DNA from: Chelonoidis abingdonii
Lineage: Eukaryota > Chordata > Testudines > Testudinidae
NCBI RefSeq assembly: GCF_003597395.2
Contig: NC_133769.1
Coordinates: 179,681,200-179,745,199 of the forward strand
DNA: 64,000 nt
Direction: 5' to 3'
The first letter of the stretch is position 1, and every line of letters starts with the position of its first letter. Below the pieces are notes generated by a model. The model was not told the DNA's origin. It saw only the letters and a list, made by a program, of their open reading frames with translations, and did not search any database. Positions 47,401 to 59,914 of the stretch are shown here, piece by piece. Both the position numbers and the translations under genes were made by a program.

Positions 47401-50400
47401 CTACTGACATGGCCAATAAGTACGTAAATGGTTGAATGTGTCCTTCGTGTCCTTTCCCTGCATTTGTGTGCACCTCATTACATGAAATTCAAAAGCATAT
47501 TTCCTCCTTCAAATCATTTGTGAGGTGGACAGCCATTTACAGATCAAGGGGAAGCGTTACTGGCACCTAGCCTTGGGGGAGGATTTTCAGTTTCTCCCCC
47601 CAGCTTTGTTTTTGGCAAATGTTGGCAGACAGCCCCTTGTTTCATGAGCTACACAGTGGATGAGTTAGGGCTGGGTTAAATGGGTTAAATGGTGACATGA
47701 ACCCTAAAGACTGATTAGCAAGTTTCTGTAGATGTGAGGATTTTTCTTCTCCTTTGATTTCTCTTCTCCCAGACCTCTGAGGTCAAAAGACAGGTGAGCC
47801 AGCCTTTCACTTTTCTTTTCTCTCTGCCCCTAGTAGTTGGGGGAGAGGGGGATTTAAGAAAGATAATCATCTGATTGCAGCCTCACCTATATCTGTCTGT
47901 CTTTACAGGGCTGCAGAAGCTGTGCTGAAGGGACAGGCAGAAACCATTGTGTCCTTTCATATCCAGAACATCTCAAACAGCAAGGCAGAGCGAAACACTG
48001 TACCTCTGGTAGGGAGCCTTTACTTGGAAGAAGGGGGAGATGTAGTGGTGTGTACATGCATGCACCGGTGGAAGAGGGGTGGGGCAGGGGAGGGTGGCTG
48101 TTTATGCTCTGAAAAACATGTTCTTGGCTGGAGGGAGCACTGTGCAGAATGAATGAAAGGTTTTAGTGCTTCCAGAGTAGTTTTTCAGCTTTATAATTTT
48201 TGGGTGGAGTTGTCCTGGGGATATAGGAGAGGGGTGTCAAACATCACCCTTTGGGTCTGTGGGTTACACGTGAGCGAAATGAACCCTTCATCTTTGACCA
48301 AGGCTCTAGTTTGCAAAATATATGTGCAAGGCATCAGTTCCTGCAGAAAGTGTTTGTAGTGGGTTTGTGTGACTAAGGTGGGGACGAGACAGCACATCTT
48401 GATCTTTATCCCCCTCACTCCATTCACACAGATGTAAAAAGAGCTGATTAAAATGTTCTGCTTTGTCTTTCAGAACACCCAGGTCACTGCACTTCGGAAT
48501 GAAACCAAGCCTCTGCCACAACCTCAGCCGCAGCCCCCTGCTTCGCAGGAACACAATCCTCCCCAGAATGCCAAAATGCAGCCAACTCCACCTGTTTCGG
48601 CACCAGCACCTAAATCCACTGGCCCCCCATGTCCCATGGATCAGGGCAGTCCTGGAGTAGAAAGTAAAGTGATGTCTGTTGGCAGCCCTGCCAACTCCAC
48701 CCCATTGCAGACTGAGGGATTTGGGCAGAGTTCAACCCCAAATAATCGAGCAGTCAGCCCAGTCTCCCAGGGGAGCAATAGCTCCACTGCAGACCCCAAA
48801 GGTCCCACTCAGCAGGTATCCGGTGGCGACCCATCTAGTTTAGGTGAGAACCCAGATGGACTGTCTCAGGAGCAGCTGGAACATCGAGAGCGCTCATTGC
48901 AAACTCTACGAGATATACAGCGCATGCTTTTCCCTGATGAGAGAGAATTCACTGGAGGGCAAAGTGGGGGGCCTCAGCAGAACTCTGGAGTTCTGGATGG
49001 TCCTCAAAAGAAATCTGAAGGGCCAATACAGGCCATGATGGCTCAATCCCAAAGTTTAGGTAAAGGGCCAGGGCCTCGGACAGATGGAGGGGCTCCATTT
49101 GGCCCTCAAGGACATAGAGACATGCCCTTCTCACCAGATGAAATGGTGCCACCCTCTTTGAACTCCCAATCTGGACCCGTAGGACCAGACCACCTGGATC
49201 ACATGACTCCCGAGCAAGTGGCCTGGCTGAAGCTACAGCAGGAGTTTTATGAGGAGAAGAGAAGGAAGCAAGAACAGGTTGTGGTGCAGCAATGTTCTCT
49301 GCAGGACATGATGGTCCACCAGCACGGGCCTCGAGGGGTGGTTCGAGGCCCTCCACCTCCCTACCAGATGAGCCCTGGTGAGGGCTGGGGTCCTGGCGGT
49401 CCAGAATCCTTTGCTGATGGCATGAATGTGTCTCATTCTCTACCCCCCAGAGGCATGGCCCCTCATCCCAATATGCCTGGGAGCCAGATGCGCCTGCCTG
49501 GATTTGCAGGAATGATGAATCCTGACATGGACAGCCCCAGTGTCCCAAATCCCACATCCAGACCCGGGCTTTCAGGAGTCAGTTGGCCAGAAGATGTGCC
49601 AAAAATCCCAGATAGCCGAAACTTCCCTCCAGGCCAGGGTGTCTTCAGTGGCCCTGGCCGAGGGGAGCGGTTCCCAAATCCCCAGGGCCTGCCAGAGGAG
49701 ATCTTTCAACACCAGTTGGCAGAAAAGCAGCTGGGCCTGCCCCCTGGCTTGAGCATAGAAGGCATCAGGCCTGGCATAGAGATGAACCGAATGATTCCCT
49801 CCCAGAGACACATGGAGCCTGGGAATAACCCCATCTTCTCTCGCATGCCTGTTGAAGGGCCCCTGAGCCCTTCCAGGGGGGACTTCCCAAAAGGAATGCC
49901 ACCTCAGATGGGCCCTGGTAGAGAGCTGGAGTTTGGGATGGGCCCTGGCAGCATGAAGGGGGACATTAGTCTGAACGTTAGCATGGGCTCCAACCCATCC
50001 ATGATACCTCAGAAGATGAGGGAAGCTGGAGTGGGGCCAGAGGAGATGATGAAACTGCGTCCAGGTGTCTCAGAGATGCTCTCCTCTCAGCAGAAAATGG
50101 TGTCCTTGCCATTTGGAGAGCATCCCCAACAGGAGTATGGCATGGGTCCCAGGCCTTTCCTTCCTATGTCTCAGGGCCCAGGAGGTGGTCTCCGTAATCT
50201 CAGAGAGCAGATTGGGCCTGACCAAAGGACTAACAACCGGCTCAGCCACATGCCGCCACTACCTCTCAACCCAACCAGTAACCCTAATAGCCTCAACACA
50301 GCTCCCCCTGTTCAGCGCAGCCTAGGACGCAAGCCCTTGGATATCTCTGTTGCAGCCAGTCAGGTGCATTCACCGGGCATCAACCCACTGAAGTCTCCCA

Positions 50401-53400
50401 CGATGCGGCAGGTCCAGTCTCCCATGCTGGGTTCTCCCTCGGGGAACCTTAAGTCTCCTCAGACTCCATCCCAGCTGGCAGGAATGCTTGCAGGCCCAAC
50501 TGCTGCAGCAGCTGCTGCTTCCATTAAGTCTCCCCCTGTTTTGGGATCTGCTGCTGCCTCACCAGTCCACCTCAAGTCTCCTTCCCTCCCTGCACCTTCT
50601 CCTGGCTGGACTTCCTCTCCAAAGCCCCCGCTGCAGAGTCCTGGGATTCCCCCAAACCACAAAGCCTCTCTCACTATGTCTTCCCCAGCCATGCTGGGGA
50701 ATGTGGAGTCAGGTCAGTGCTTCCTGTTCTATCCAAACGTAAATTCTTTGGTTCACATATGGTCATCTTGAAGTGTAGTGTGAGATGAGGGCTCACAGAG
50801 GCTATCACAGTGTGCATTTGAGGCAGGGAGTGCAAAGAGGAGAGAGAACAAGGAGCTTTTCCTGCCAGTTTGAAGCAGGTTGTGTCTAGGCTCAGAACTA
50901 AGTGAGTGGAACATGTGGGTGAGCTCCATAACAGATTGCCTCCTCTCATCTTACCTTGCCCGTGTGCACATGTTGAATACAGCCCTTGTCCCAGAGATGA
51001 CTCTCAAGTATATTTGGATTGATTGGCAGGAGGAAGTCACTCTTTGCAGAAGAGCTTAGGACAGTTTGTTTGCTAACCTGTCCTTAACTGAAATATTGTA
51101 GCACTGGGGAGAAATTTTGCTGTTTAGATCCTAAAGGTGCCTCAAAATAAACGGGTTTGTTAGAATAGAGGAGAAACAAAAGACATACCTTTAAATAAAT
51201 GTGTGCTGGCCATAGGAGCTATTGTTCACAAGCTGTTCAGACACAGGTATAGTTTTACTTTACAAATCCTCCTAGGAGGCACTTTGTTGATATAAATTCA
51301 GATTTTGTCTTTCATGTATAGTTAGAGGTAGCAGGTAGATTCTCTGCAGCTGGTCCTCAGAGATGTGCTGCAGATCTGTGGAGTGTATCAGTGGTGGTGG
51401 TTGTATTATCCTAGCACCTGGGAGCCCCAGTCATGGACTGGGATGCATGGGGCAGGGACTACCAGTGTCTAGCACAAAAGACTGTACAATCTTAAGAACA
51501 TAGATCGTATGAATCCAGAAACCTGTGTGTGTGGCATTTCAGCAGCACTAGTCCCATTTCTCCTTCATAGATTTAGAGCTTATACATGATTGAGTCTGTT
51601 TCTCCTACAAGCTTCCTAATATGTAAATCCCTGGTGTGCAGTGTTTCCATGCAGCAGAAGCAGCAGTGTGATGGAACCAGCTCTCAAGAGCTTTTCAGCC
51701 TGTGAAACCTCCTCCTTATTGCGGGAGTTTGGGAGGAGACTGTGAAAGATGCATGACTACATTGCCCTCTAGTGTTGCAGAATGATAGCTATTGAAAGGG
51801 ACCAGCAGGCTTTTTTCCTGTTCAAAGTGAATAGACTGCTCCTGTGGCTCAGAAACACATGCTAGTGAGTTGTGAGCTCCTGTGGCAGCAGTGGTTCTAA
51901 CTATAGACACTTAATGTCCATTGTATGCTAATATCTGTCATTTAGCCATCTTATTCTGCGTCCTATGCCTAGAAAGTGCCACACTGGGAAAGAGGAAGAA
52001 TCTGGATACTTCTGTCTAGAGTGGCCTCTGAGGCTGGTTTGGCATTGAATCTCGGCTTGACTTGCTGCAATTAGACCCAGACTCTCTCATCTGTGGCTAC
52101 TTTTGTGCCTAGAGGGGTCTTTAATACAGAGGGGTTTTTGGTGGTGGCTTTTGTTTGGCTGACAACAGAGTGTTTTAAACTTCTTCCTGAAAGCAATGAT
52201 CCCTTGCTCCAAAACTGGGCCAGGCATCTTGAAGCTTGTTGGTGTGGAGACATGGGGACTGGGAGCAGCAGAAAATTGTGTTTACACTTTTGGAAGAGGG
52301 AAGGATATTTTAAATTAATACGGAAAGAGACTCCTTGAAACTGTAACTGTAATGAGCTTTTATATGCAAGATTTAAGCTTAAATCAAAACAGGAAACTTT
52401 TTGTATAAACTTTTAATAGAGCTCTCAAAAATCGGCATGGATGCCTGTGGTGTATGACCCGCTATGGCTGTATGTCCTCTGAGTTCTGTCTCTGTGCTCG
52501 GATTTGAGGCATAAATGGAAAGGGAATTACAATGGAAGTTTGGGAAAAATTTTCTAACTAGTTGACCATGCTTCTGGGAATAGTATTGTCTTCCTCCCAA
52601 AAGAAACCACATGGACAGAAAGCCACTGTCTAAGAGTACAATGTGTGTTTCAACCATACTTAACTGGTTGCCTCACTACTATTATTTGGAACCATTGAGG
52701 GGGATTTCTGGGAGAAAAGGGGTTTATTTTAAAAGGAGGAAAAAGCCACCTAAATCCTTTCTTCTTTTAGGTGGCCCACCACCTTCCACTGTCAGCCAGT
52801 CTGCTCCTGTGACTCTCCCTGGAAATCTTCCCTCTAGCAGTCCCTACACGATGCCTCCAGAGCCCACACTGTCCCAGAATCCCCTCTCCATCATGATGTC
52901 TAGGATGTCCAAGTTTGCCATGCCCAGCTCTACGCCACTCTACCATGATGCCATCAAGACTGTGGCTAGCTCGGATGATGACTCCCCTCCAGCACGCTCC
53001 CCAAATTTGCCACCGATGAACAATCTACCAGGTAAGGCAGGTTCCCAGCCAGCCTTCTGTGTGCTCTGTCTCTGTTGGAGAAGAAATGGTTGGAATGCTT
53101 CCCAGAAACGTGCACCCTCTTTTTACACAGAGGATGGAGCATGGTGACTGTCTGGCCTGTGCCAGAATAAGGGGGAAGCTGCTCTGTTCCTTATCCAGGC
53201 ATTAGGGGAGAAGAGAAACGAAAACTCCTGTCCCTTTGGGCCTAGTGACCTGCTCTACAATGAGTGAAATGTGTTTACACTATAAGCCCCTGTCCCAAAT
53301 TGTTGTTGTTCACTGGAACAAAATAGAAATCTGTTTTGTGGTGTTTTTTTTGTTCTTTTTTTTTGTTGTTTTTTTTTAAGCCAGTGGGATAAGAACACAA

Positions 53401-55153
53401 TTGAAAAAGATAACTCTCAGGTCCAGGAGTCTGGTAACAGGTATTTGAAGACTTCGCCTGTAGTTTACTGGTTTACAGTCTGCCCAGGACAGTAGTGATT
53501 GGAGCTGATCATGTACTTGGAAAAAAAATGACTTGTTAAATAAATACTTGATGGCAAATTGCAGCATTCATGGACTAATTAATTTGACCAGCTCTAATAG
53601 CGATGAGAGCCGTCTGACATGCAGGTGCCATACGTTTGGAAGGGAGGTATTCAGTTCACTTACACAAACATTTGTCCACTGGATGTTTATAAAACAACTC
53701 CTACCCACCACACACACATGTGCCACTAATTTTCCCACTTGTTGACAGTCTTGACAAAATGGTTATAACATGGATTAGCTCTAGAGTGACCTCTTCTCTT
53801 GCTTTAAGAGCCTCGTTCAGTCACATTGGAACAGTGTGAGGACAAGGTAGGGCTGCTGAAGCCCGTGCTGTGTAAGTTTTATGGTTAAATAGAACAGTAG
53901 CCCTAGAAAGTGAAGTTTTAGCATCTTTCACTGGCACTAATTTTGTTTTTTAAATTGGAGCCAGGAATATTACACACAGTTCTTCTGTCTTCATTGATTG
54001 TCTGATCTAAATTTGATTTTTTTTTATTTCTTCCTTAGGAATGGGCATTAATTCCCAGAATCCTCGAATTTCAGGTCCAAACCCAGTGGGTCCAATGCCA
54101 ACCCTTAGCCCAATGGGAATGACCCAGCCTCTTTCCCATACCAATCAGATGCCCTCTCCAAATGCTATGGGACCCAGTATACCTCCTCATGGGGTTCCTG
54201 TAGGACCTGGTCTGATGTCACACAATCCAATGATGGGGCATGGTTCCCAGGAGCCTCCAATGGTACCTCAAGGACGCCTGGGCTTCCCACAGGGGTTTCC
54301 TCCAGTACAGTCCCCGCCCCAGCAGGTGCCCTTTCCACACAATGGCCCCAGTGGAGGACAAAGCAACTTCCCTGCTGGAATGGGCTTCCATGGAGAAGGA
54401 CCTCTGGGGCGTCCCACCAACCTGCCCCAAAGTTCAACAGATCCAGCACTTTGCAAGACTGGAGGTCCTGGGGGTCCAGACTCCTTCACTGTTCTAGGAA
54501 ATATGCCTTCAGTTTTCACTGATCCAGACCTGCAGGAGGTGATCCGCCCTGGAGCCACTGGAATACCAGAGTTTGACCTATCCAGGATAATTCCATCAGA
54601 GAAGCCTAGCCAGACACTGCAGTATTTCCCTCGTGGGGAAGTTCCAGGCCGCAAGCAGCCGCAGGGTCCTGGGCCTGGATTTTCTCATATGCAGGGAATG
54701 ATAGGAGAGCAGACTCCAAGAATGGGACTTGCATTACCTGGAATGGGGGGCCCAGGGCCAGTGGGAACTGCTGATATCCCCCTCGGAACTGCTCCATCTA
54801 TGCCAGGCCATAACCCAATGAGACCACCTGCCTTTCTGCAGCAAGGCATGATGGGACCTCATCATCGGATGATGTCACCAGCACAAACAGCAATGCCTGG
54901 TCAGCCCACGCTAATGAGTAACCCAGTAGCTGCTGTGGGTATGATTCCAGGCAAGGACCGAGCCCCTGCTGGGCTATATAGCCACCCAGGTCCTGTAGGC
55001 TCACCTGGTATGATGATGTCAATGCAGGGCATGATGGGACCCCAACAAAACATCATGATTCCCCCCCAGATGAGACCCCGAGGTATGGCTGCTGATGTTG
55101 GAATGGGAGGATTTAGCCAAGGCCCTGGAAATCCAGGGAACATGATGTTTTAA
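44445..55153 (+). CDS. BCL9: BCL9, complete spliced CDS (7 coding exons, 1424 aa)
   Basis: BCL9 is a nuclear Wnt co-activator that links beta-catenin/TCF to Pygopus. The exons are 44445-44497, 45740-46056, 47230-47419, 47909-48008, 48474-50712, 52771-53031 and 54039-55153. They total 4275 nt, close to the 1426 residues of human BCL9. All junctions have GT/AG and compatible phases. The start MHSSNPKVRNSPSGNTQ matches the known N-terminus. HD1 (Pygo binding; VVYVFSTDMANK then AAEAVLKG) lies at about residues 175-210. HD2 (beta-catenin-binding helix; LSQEQLEHRERS then LRDIQRMLFPDE) lies at about 350-376. A conserved MTPEQVAWLKLQQEFYEEKR segment starts at residue 464. The rest is Pro/Gly/Met/Ser-rich low complexity, ending in PGNPGNMMF. 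The protein looks intact. The paralogue BCL9L is less likely given the near-residue identity to BCL9. Confidence 0.97.
45647..45672. repeat. CAG/CTG hairpin upstream of BCL9 coding exon 2
   Basis: GCAGCAGCAG at 45647-45656 and CTGCTGCTGC at 45663-45672 pair perfectly around a 6-base loop. The hairpin ends 67 nt before the exon at 45740. Confidence 0.8.
45740..46056 (+). CDS. BCL9: BCL9 coding exon 2
   Basis: The acceptor TTTTTTCAG ends at 45739. The exon opens by completing Ser and reads SPKSKQEVMVRPPTVMSPSG, with the basic KGKGKRERS stretch (nuclear-localisation-like) further on. It ends after ATC AAA G, with donor GTGAGT at 46057. Confidence 0.95.
46447..46685 (+). repeat. MIR SINE in a BCL9 intron
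   Basis: 'ctggaagacaagacttctgaattctgttcctggctctgccactga' followed by 'gtgggaccttggacatgtcac' is a nearly full MIR core in + orientation. The 3' part 'gctctgagattctcacatgaaaggtg' is also preserved. Confidence 0.8.
47230..47419 (+). CDS. BCL9: BCL9 coding exon 3 (first half of HD1)
   Basis: The acceptor CTTTCCAG ends at 47229. It reads CNSADHMKTQDSQHTPHS and ends in KVVYVFSTDMANK, the first half of the Pygopus-binding HD1. The last Lys codon is split (AA|G), with donor GTACGT at 47420. Confidence 0.95.
47909..48008 (+). CDS. BCL9: BCL9 coding exon 4 (second half of HD1)
   Basis: The acceptor CTTTACAG ends at 47908. It reads AAEAVLKGQAETIVSFHIQN and ends TVPL in phase 0, with donor GTAGGG at 48009. 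HD1 is thus divided between two exons. Confidence 0.95.
48474..50712 (+). CDS. BCL9: BCL9 large coding exon 5 (HD2 and central region)
   Basis: The acceptor GTCTTTCAG ends at 48473. The exon is 2239 bp and opens NTQVTALRNETKPLPQ. It carries the beta-catenin-binding HD2 helix and the MTPEQVAWLKLQQEFYEEKR segment. A six-alanine run (GPTAAAAAASIKS) lies near 50500. It ends NVES plus G, with donor GTCAGT at 50713. The open frame runs on into the intron to 50771, but sequence agreement with BCL9 stops at the donor. Confidence 0.96.
50713..52770. other. BCL9 intron between coding exons 5 and 6
   Basis: An old repeat ('tagcacctgggagccccag' and 'gggcagggac') lies at about 51405-51500. It otherwise holds nothing recognised. 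Confidence 0.5.
52771..53031 (+). CDS. BCL9: BCL9 coding exon 6
   Basis: The acceptor TTCTTTTAG ends at 52770. It reads GGPPPSTVSQSAPVTLPGN through MSRMSKFAMPSSTPLYHDAI to SPNLPPMNNLP plus G. The donor GTAAGG is at 53032. The length of 261 bp keeps phase. Confidence 0.95.
53032..54038. other. BCL9 intron between coding exons 6 and 7
   Basis: There are T-rich homopolymer stretches at 53342-53380. No repeat or alternative exon was seen. Confidence 0.5.
54039..55153 (+). CDS. BCL9: BCL9 terminal coding exon 7
   Basis: The acceptor TTCCTTAG ends at 54038. It reads GMGINSQNPRISGPNP through VFTDPDLQEVIRPGATGIPE to the C-terminus GGFSQGPGNPGNMMF, with stop TAA at 55151-55153. It contains the Pro/Met-rich C-terminal activation region. 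Confidence 0.96.
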
Positions 55154-56222
55154 GCTGCTACCATAAGACTGGATGTTCTGATCCTTGTCAAGATGAGATT
55201 CCAAGTCCTGACGGCTTTTCGGGAGCTTCAGGAGTACAGTTTGGCCATGCAATAGGTGAAAAGAGACCAGAGGATGCTTTGGGAAATCTCGAATGTATGG
55301 AATTTACCTGAAAACAAATTATTCATTTTAACAGGTTTTTTTAAGATTTATTTTTTAAAAATTATTTTTGTGGACTTCAGTATCCCATGATGGCACCTGC
55401 TTTGAGAATCTGTAGCTGTATTTTGAGAATTGCCATTTGTCACAAGTTGCACCATTCTCTGTATGTTTACGTCCTTTGGACTGGCTTCTCCCAGGACTCT
55501 CGGTTATTTTTTTTTTTTTTTTTTTTTTGTGTACTGTACTATATTGTAAAAGGGATTTTAGCAGAGACTTTAGTCTTTGGGGGTGAGAGGAGAATGGGAT
55601 TCTAGGCTGTTTACTTTAGGTGGAGAATCCATCTTCAGAACTTTGGACTATTTTCCTTCAACTCTAATGTATAGAAAACCAAACTACGACCTCAGAGCAG
55701 AGTATTAATGAAAAGCACAAAAAAGGAACTTAAGTTCAGTGAGGGGAATCTTTTAAAAGAAATAATAAGTTAAGGACATATTTTTCAAATTATGGAGTGC
55801 TGTCCAGCACCTTCTGTCTCTCCCTCCCACTCCTTATTAAATAGACTTCTCTCTCCGTCCCCTTCTGTCTCCTCCTTTGGCAGCTGCAATACAATGTATT
55901 ATTTTGGGGAGTAAATCTAGGAGAGCCTCTCCTCATGTGGGGAGTTTTCCCACTTTCAGGAAGGGGCTGGACTTGGACACTGTTACATTCTACAGTAGTC
56001 TTTCTCTCACTGTTTCCTATTCTCCTTTTCTTAGAAACCCCAAGTGATTTTATTAATGTGGGAGTGGATCAGACACTAAAAGTTATCCAGGATTTTTTTT
56101 TTTTTGTGGTTATTTTTTCTTCTTCCCCAGCGTAAGACGTTCTGTGTAACCTCCATTAAATTTGGTACAAAACCACTCGCCAGGGCTGTGGTGTCAGAAA
56201 AATAAAATATATTGTTTCTTAC
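55154..56222 (+). other. BCL9: BCL9 3' UTR
   Basis: This runs from the stop at 55153 to shortly after AATAAA at 56201. It includes a T22 run at 55507-55528 and shorter T runs near 56092-56105. The cleavage site is inferred. Confidence 0.7.
56201..56206 (+). promoter_or_regulatory. BCL9: BCL9 polyadenylation signal AATAAA
   Basis: A canonical AATAAA is followed about 30 nt later by a GT/T-rich stretch (56230-56245). It is the first strong signal after the BCL9 stop. Confidence 0.7.
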
Positions 56223-56245
56223 AAAAATGGACTGTCTTTTTTTTA

Positions 56246-58952
56246 AAATCCAGTCCAGTGGTGTCCTGTGTACTTCAGATGACTGACAGACTTCTCCTTG
56301 TTTGTTCCCTCATTAGCGTCACAGTCATATTAGCCACTAGATGGGACTAGCTTTCGTATCTTATGAAAGGTACTGGATTGGCTGCTGTGCCTCTTTCAGT
56401 TCACTTCTCCTTTACTCATTTTACGTAGCCTGAGCTGAACTTGATTGTTTCTTTGAGTTTGGCATTATCTCAAAGGGGCAGACCTAAACCCTGGAGATGG
56501 TATCCACAGCCTCTTTCAATACCTTGAGGGCTGGAGAATTGGTAAAACAACTCCTGCTTCTGGACATCCTTCTGGGTTAGCGGTTCTTGGTCCACTGCAA
56601 GGCGAGTGTCTCCTTTCTATTACAACAGGGAGAAAGTATGACACTGTTCGCAAAGTCTGTTCACTGCCAAAGTGTCTCTGCCCAAATGGCTACACTCAAT
56701 GATTCTTTGTCACACTGGGTTGCTGATGAGTGAGGTAGGGTCTCTGACTTGTGGATTAGAAGCTAAGGTAAAGGGAAGAATTAAATGACAAAGGGGTTAG
56801 ATAAATCCTCAGTGAGCAGGTTTTTTATCTAGACAACCTTGGGTAAATTGTTGCCTTTCTGCTGTTTCATTGATCCCTGTCTAATTCCGTCTCTGCTTTT
56901 TCAGACTTTTTTGAGAGAATTTCAGCAATGAAGTTTTATGTAACATGCATGGGGAGAGAGACTGGATACTAAAAATAGTTCTTTCTCCAGAGTAAAACAG
57001 TAATTTATTCTCAAATCCTCCTCCTGCTTTGTTTGAAAGTATGAGGTAGTAGACTTTATTCATACAAGCTTGGCTGCTCTTTCTCTTTAGTAACATAGGA
57101 GGAAACATTCTGCTATTCAGACTCTCATTTTAAATCGCTGCACAGCCTGATGGCAGAAAAGCCCAAAAGGTAACCCTCAGATGGTGAACTTCTGAAACTT
57201 AATGGTAACATCCCTCCTATATCACAAATACATGGTAAATATTTGAAATCTGTTTGAAGTAGTAGATTGTGGTATTGCAGACAATTCATCTGTAAAGTAC
57301 ACACACAATTCTTAGAATCAGGGTCTAAAAGACAGTACATTCCCCAGGTTGCAAACCATATAACAGGTTAATCTACTCAAGAACCATGCAAGTAAGGATC
57401 TGTATCTTGCATACAAATTATCCTACCAGCTAGCTAATATCTGTCTTCTGGTGGTACCCACTAAGTGATGCTTCAGAGGAAGATTTACAACATTCCTTAT
57501 GCTCTTGGGATCTAACCTATGTTGAATCAGAAGGTACTGGGACATGTTACTGCCTGAGTGGCATCAGTGCCTAAGCCTCATTCTTTGATATGAATTTAGG
57601 CATCTACATACCTTACTATTCCTAATTATAAATGTGACTCCTAGACAAATTATCTAGACCTCTTAAATGTAGCATCTGTTATGATCTACTAAGGCACTGT
57701 AGGCCACAGATTGCAAATATGTTATATAAAAGATTTAATTTAGTCAATAAGCCCAGCACCAATAATTTAATCAAGAATCTGCTTGTTCTCTGACAGCAGA
57801 AAGAGGTGCAGCTGATTAATTTTCACCACACTTCATAATTTTAAATACATCAATCATGTCTAATCTAAATATTCTTTTCTACTTGTAATTTTTGCACACT
57901 CATGTCTTCACACACAAATATATGCAGTCCTCCTCTGCCAAATCTATTCACTATTTGGTGTGGTGGTTCTTGAAGAGAAATGAACAAAGTTAGAAGGCAA
58001 GACTCCAGTTAGAGAAATACCATGGTCTGCTACATCAATTTGGTAGCAGTGACTCTTAAAAGATCTCATCTCACTTCTGCCACTGGCATGCTCCCTTCAT
58101 TTTTCTCCCACTTTCAGCAGCGGATCCTCCAGGTTCAGAGCCAGCCAATGTAGATAATTTCCAGTTATTTTTATAGCTACCTCTTGTAGACATCACACTT
58201 CAACACCTTGTGCTATATACTATGTTTTAAACAGCTGGTGTCTCTCTTTTTAATCCTTAAAAGAAAACTCCACTAACATTTACTGTGTTGGAGCCACAGG
58301 CCCTACTTCAACTCAGTATCCACTTCTGCTACTGTAATGAAACTTCCACACCAAGTTCTAAGACCTTCTCCCTACCAACTCCTCTGCATGAAAACCAGTT
58401 CTTTACTTTAACTGCTCGTTGCTCACTGTCTTTAAATCAACATCAGAAATGTTTCCCTATAGTTATTTTTTCTTAAGTTTGAGGGACTTCTAGTTTAAAA
58501 AACCAAACAAAAATGTCGGATGCTGCATTGACAGGGAGATGGACTGGATACCCTAAATGAACTTGTATTACATTAAGGCTTAGTTTTCCTTTCTAGAAAC
58601 TTCTCAGTTAATCATATTAGATACAGCGATTGGCTCTACTAGTCTATCCTTAGACATACATTGCATGAACTGTGAGTAGCGGGATTCCTCAGCGAGAAGC
58701 CCTGTTCCCTGTTTTGGAGTTGATGACTTGAAAAATATTATCCATGTTGGCATCACTACCTCAGCTACTTCATACCTGTATTTGCTTTTTAGCAGTTGGC
58801 AGTGTCCTCCAGCCTTGTAGACTTACAGCTCTTAACTTCCTCCTTTGGTATTTGTCTTTGTGTAAAAGTACACTAATCTCCCATCAGAATTCCTTTCAAA
58901 ACTATTATTTATAGTGTCTAGAGGTCTAGAGGTTATATAGACATTAGAGATC
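56246..58952. other. Intergenic DNA between BCL9 and ACP6, nothing recognised
   Basis: No gene, RNA or bounded element was found. Short ORFs of up to 75 codons lack support. Confidence 0.45.
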
Positions 58953-59128
58953 TACACGTCTATCCTGATACAACATGAATTTGGATATAAAGTGGTAAAG
59001 CAGCACTCCGGGGGGCGAGGCTGTGTGCTCCGGCGGATCAAAGCAAGTTCGCTACAGCGCAGTTTCACCTAAAATGCGATAAGATTTTTTGGTTCCAGAG
59101 GACAGCGTTATATCAGGGTAGAAGTGTA
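58953..59128. mobile_element. Mariner-like MITE, 176 bp
   Basis: The end TACACGTCTATCCTGATACA and the inverse of the right end, TACACTTCTACCCTGATATA, match at nearly all positions (19 of 22 over the full arm). The interior has 'gcactccggggggcgaggctg' and 'ggcggatcaaagcaagttcg', a family I recognise from turtle sequence. Confidence 0.75.
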
Positions 59129-59319
59129 TACAGTCTTGGACAAAGCCCCCAGCACACAGTCCTTCTGCTGCCTCACTTCTGGCTGAGTGTTGTGCAGGAG
59201 AATATTACTGCTAGTCATGAACAATGAGCAAAAGACAGAGGCAGCTTCCTCAGCAGATCTTGGCTTAATACTTTCATCACACCACCACCCTTCCCTGATA
59301 GTTTTGTGCTTATATTAGA

Positions 59320-59855
59320 CTTGTCATACTGAATTAGACATGTACTCCATTTAGTCCAGTACCTTATCTGACAGTGGCCAGTGCCAGAAACCCCATATAT
59401 AACATTATGGAATAACTGTTGAGAGGGGAAGTTTCTTCCCAATCAGTCAGCTAGAGCTAGGTTTATGAGCTGAAGCATGAAGGTTTTATACTCCTAAAAT
59501 GTATTTTATCCTACCTAGGATAAGCAGTTCTTCTCGTTAGCTGTATAGTCCTTCAAAATCTGCCTGTGCTCTTGAGAGTATCTTGTGCCAATGAGTTCCA
59601 CAGAACTTCTTGTTCAATTTCACTAGATGGCGTCTTGTTCTTATATGATGGGGGTAAAGAAGCTTATGTTTTACCTTCTGTATATCTTTAGTTACTGCAT
59701 AGACTTCTATAATGTCCCCTTTCCAGGTAGTCCATATCACTAATTCATCCTTATCCCTGTAATCACTTCCATTGCTCTTCTTGGAACACATTCTGCACTG
59801 TCGTTCTTGAGCTAGTGAGCCCAGAGCTGAACATGGTGTTCCAGATGAGGGTGTA
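59320..59855 (-). mobile_element. Old CR1-type LINE fragments, minus strand
   Basis: The segment 59320-59410 inversely reads as a CR1 3' region ('ggcactggccactgtcagataagg'). The segment 59537-59791 has an open minus frame with KGDIIEVYAVTKDI and IRTRRHLVKLNKK, resembling the far C-terminal end of CR1-type ORF2 (GDxxxxYK...RTRGH). It is broken and truncated. Confidence 0.5.
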
Positions 59856-59914
59856 CCATGGGCTTATATGGTAGGTTCAGGAGGTATAAGGAGTTTGATA
59901 AAATATTACTAAGA

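Noticed and set aside
48949..49557. Minus-strand ORF of 202 codons
   Set aside because: It lies antisense to the BCL9 large exon, which is firmly identified. It is a shadow ORF of the coding strand.
50713..50771. Continuation of the BCL9 frame beyond the large exon
   Set aside because: Similarity to BCL9 ends at a GT donor, and the next exon continues the known protein exactly, so the extension is intron.
54268..54654. Minus-strand ORF of 128 codons
   Set aside because: It is antisense to BCL9 coding exon 7, a Pro/Gly-rich region that produces long open complementary frames.
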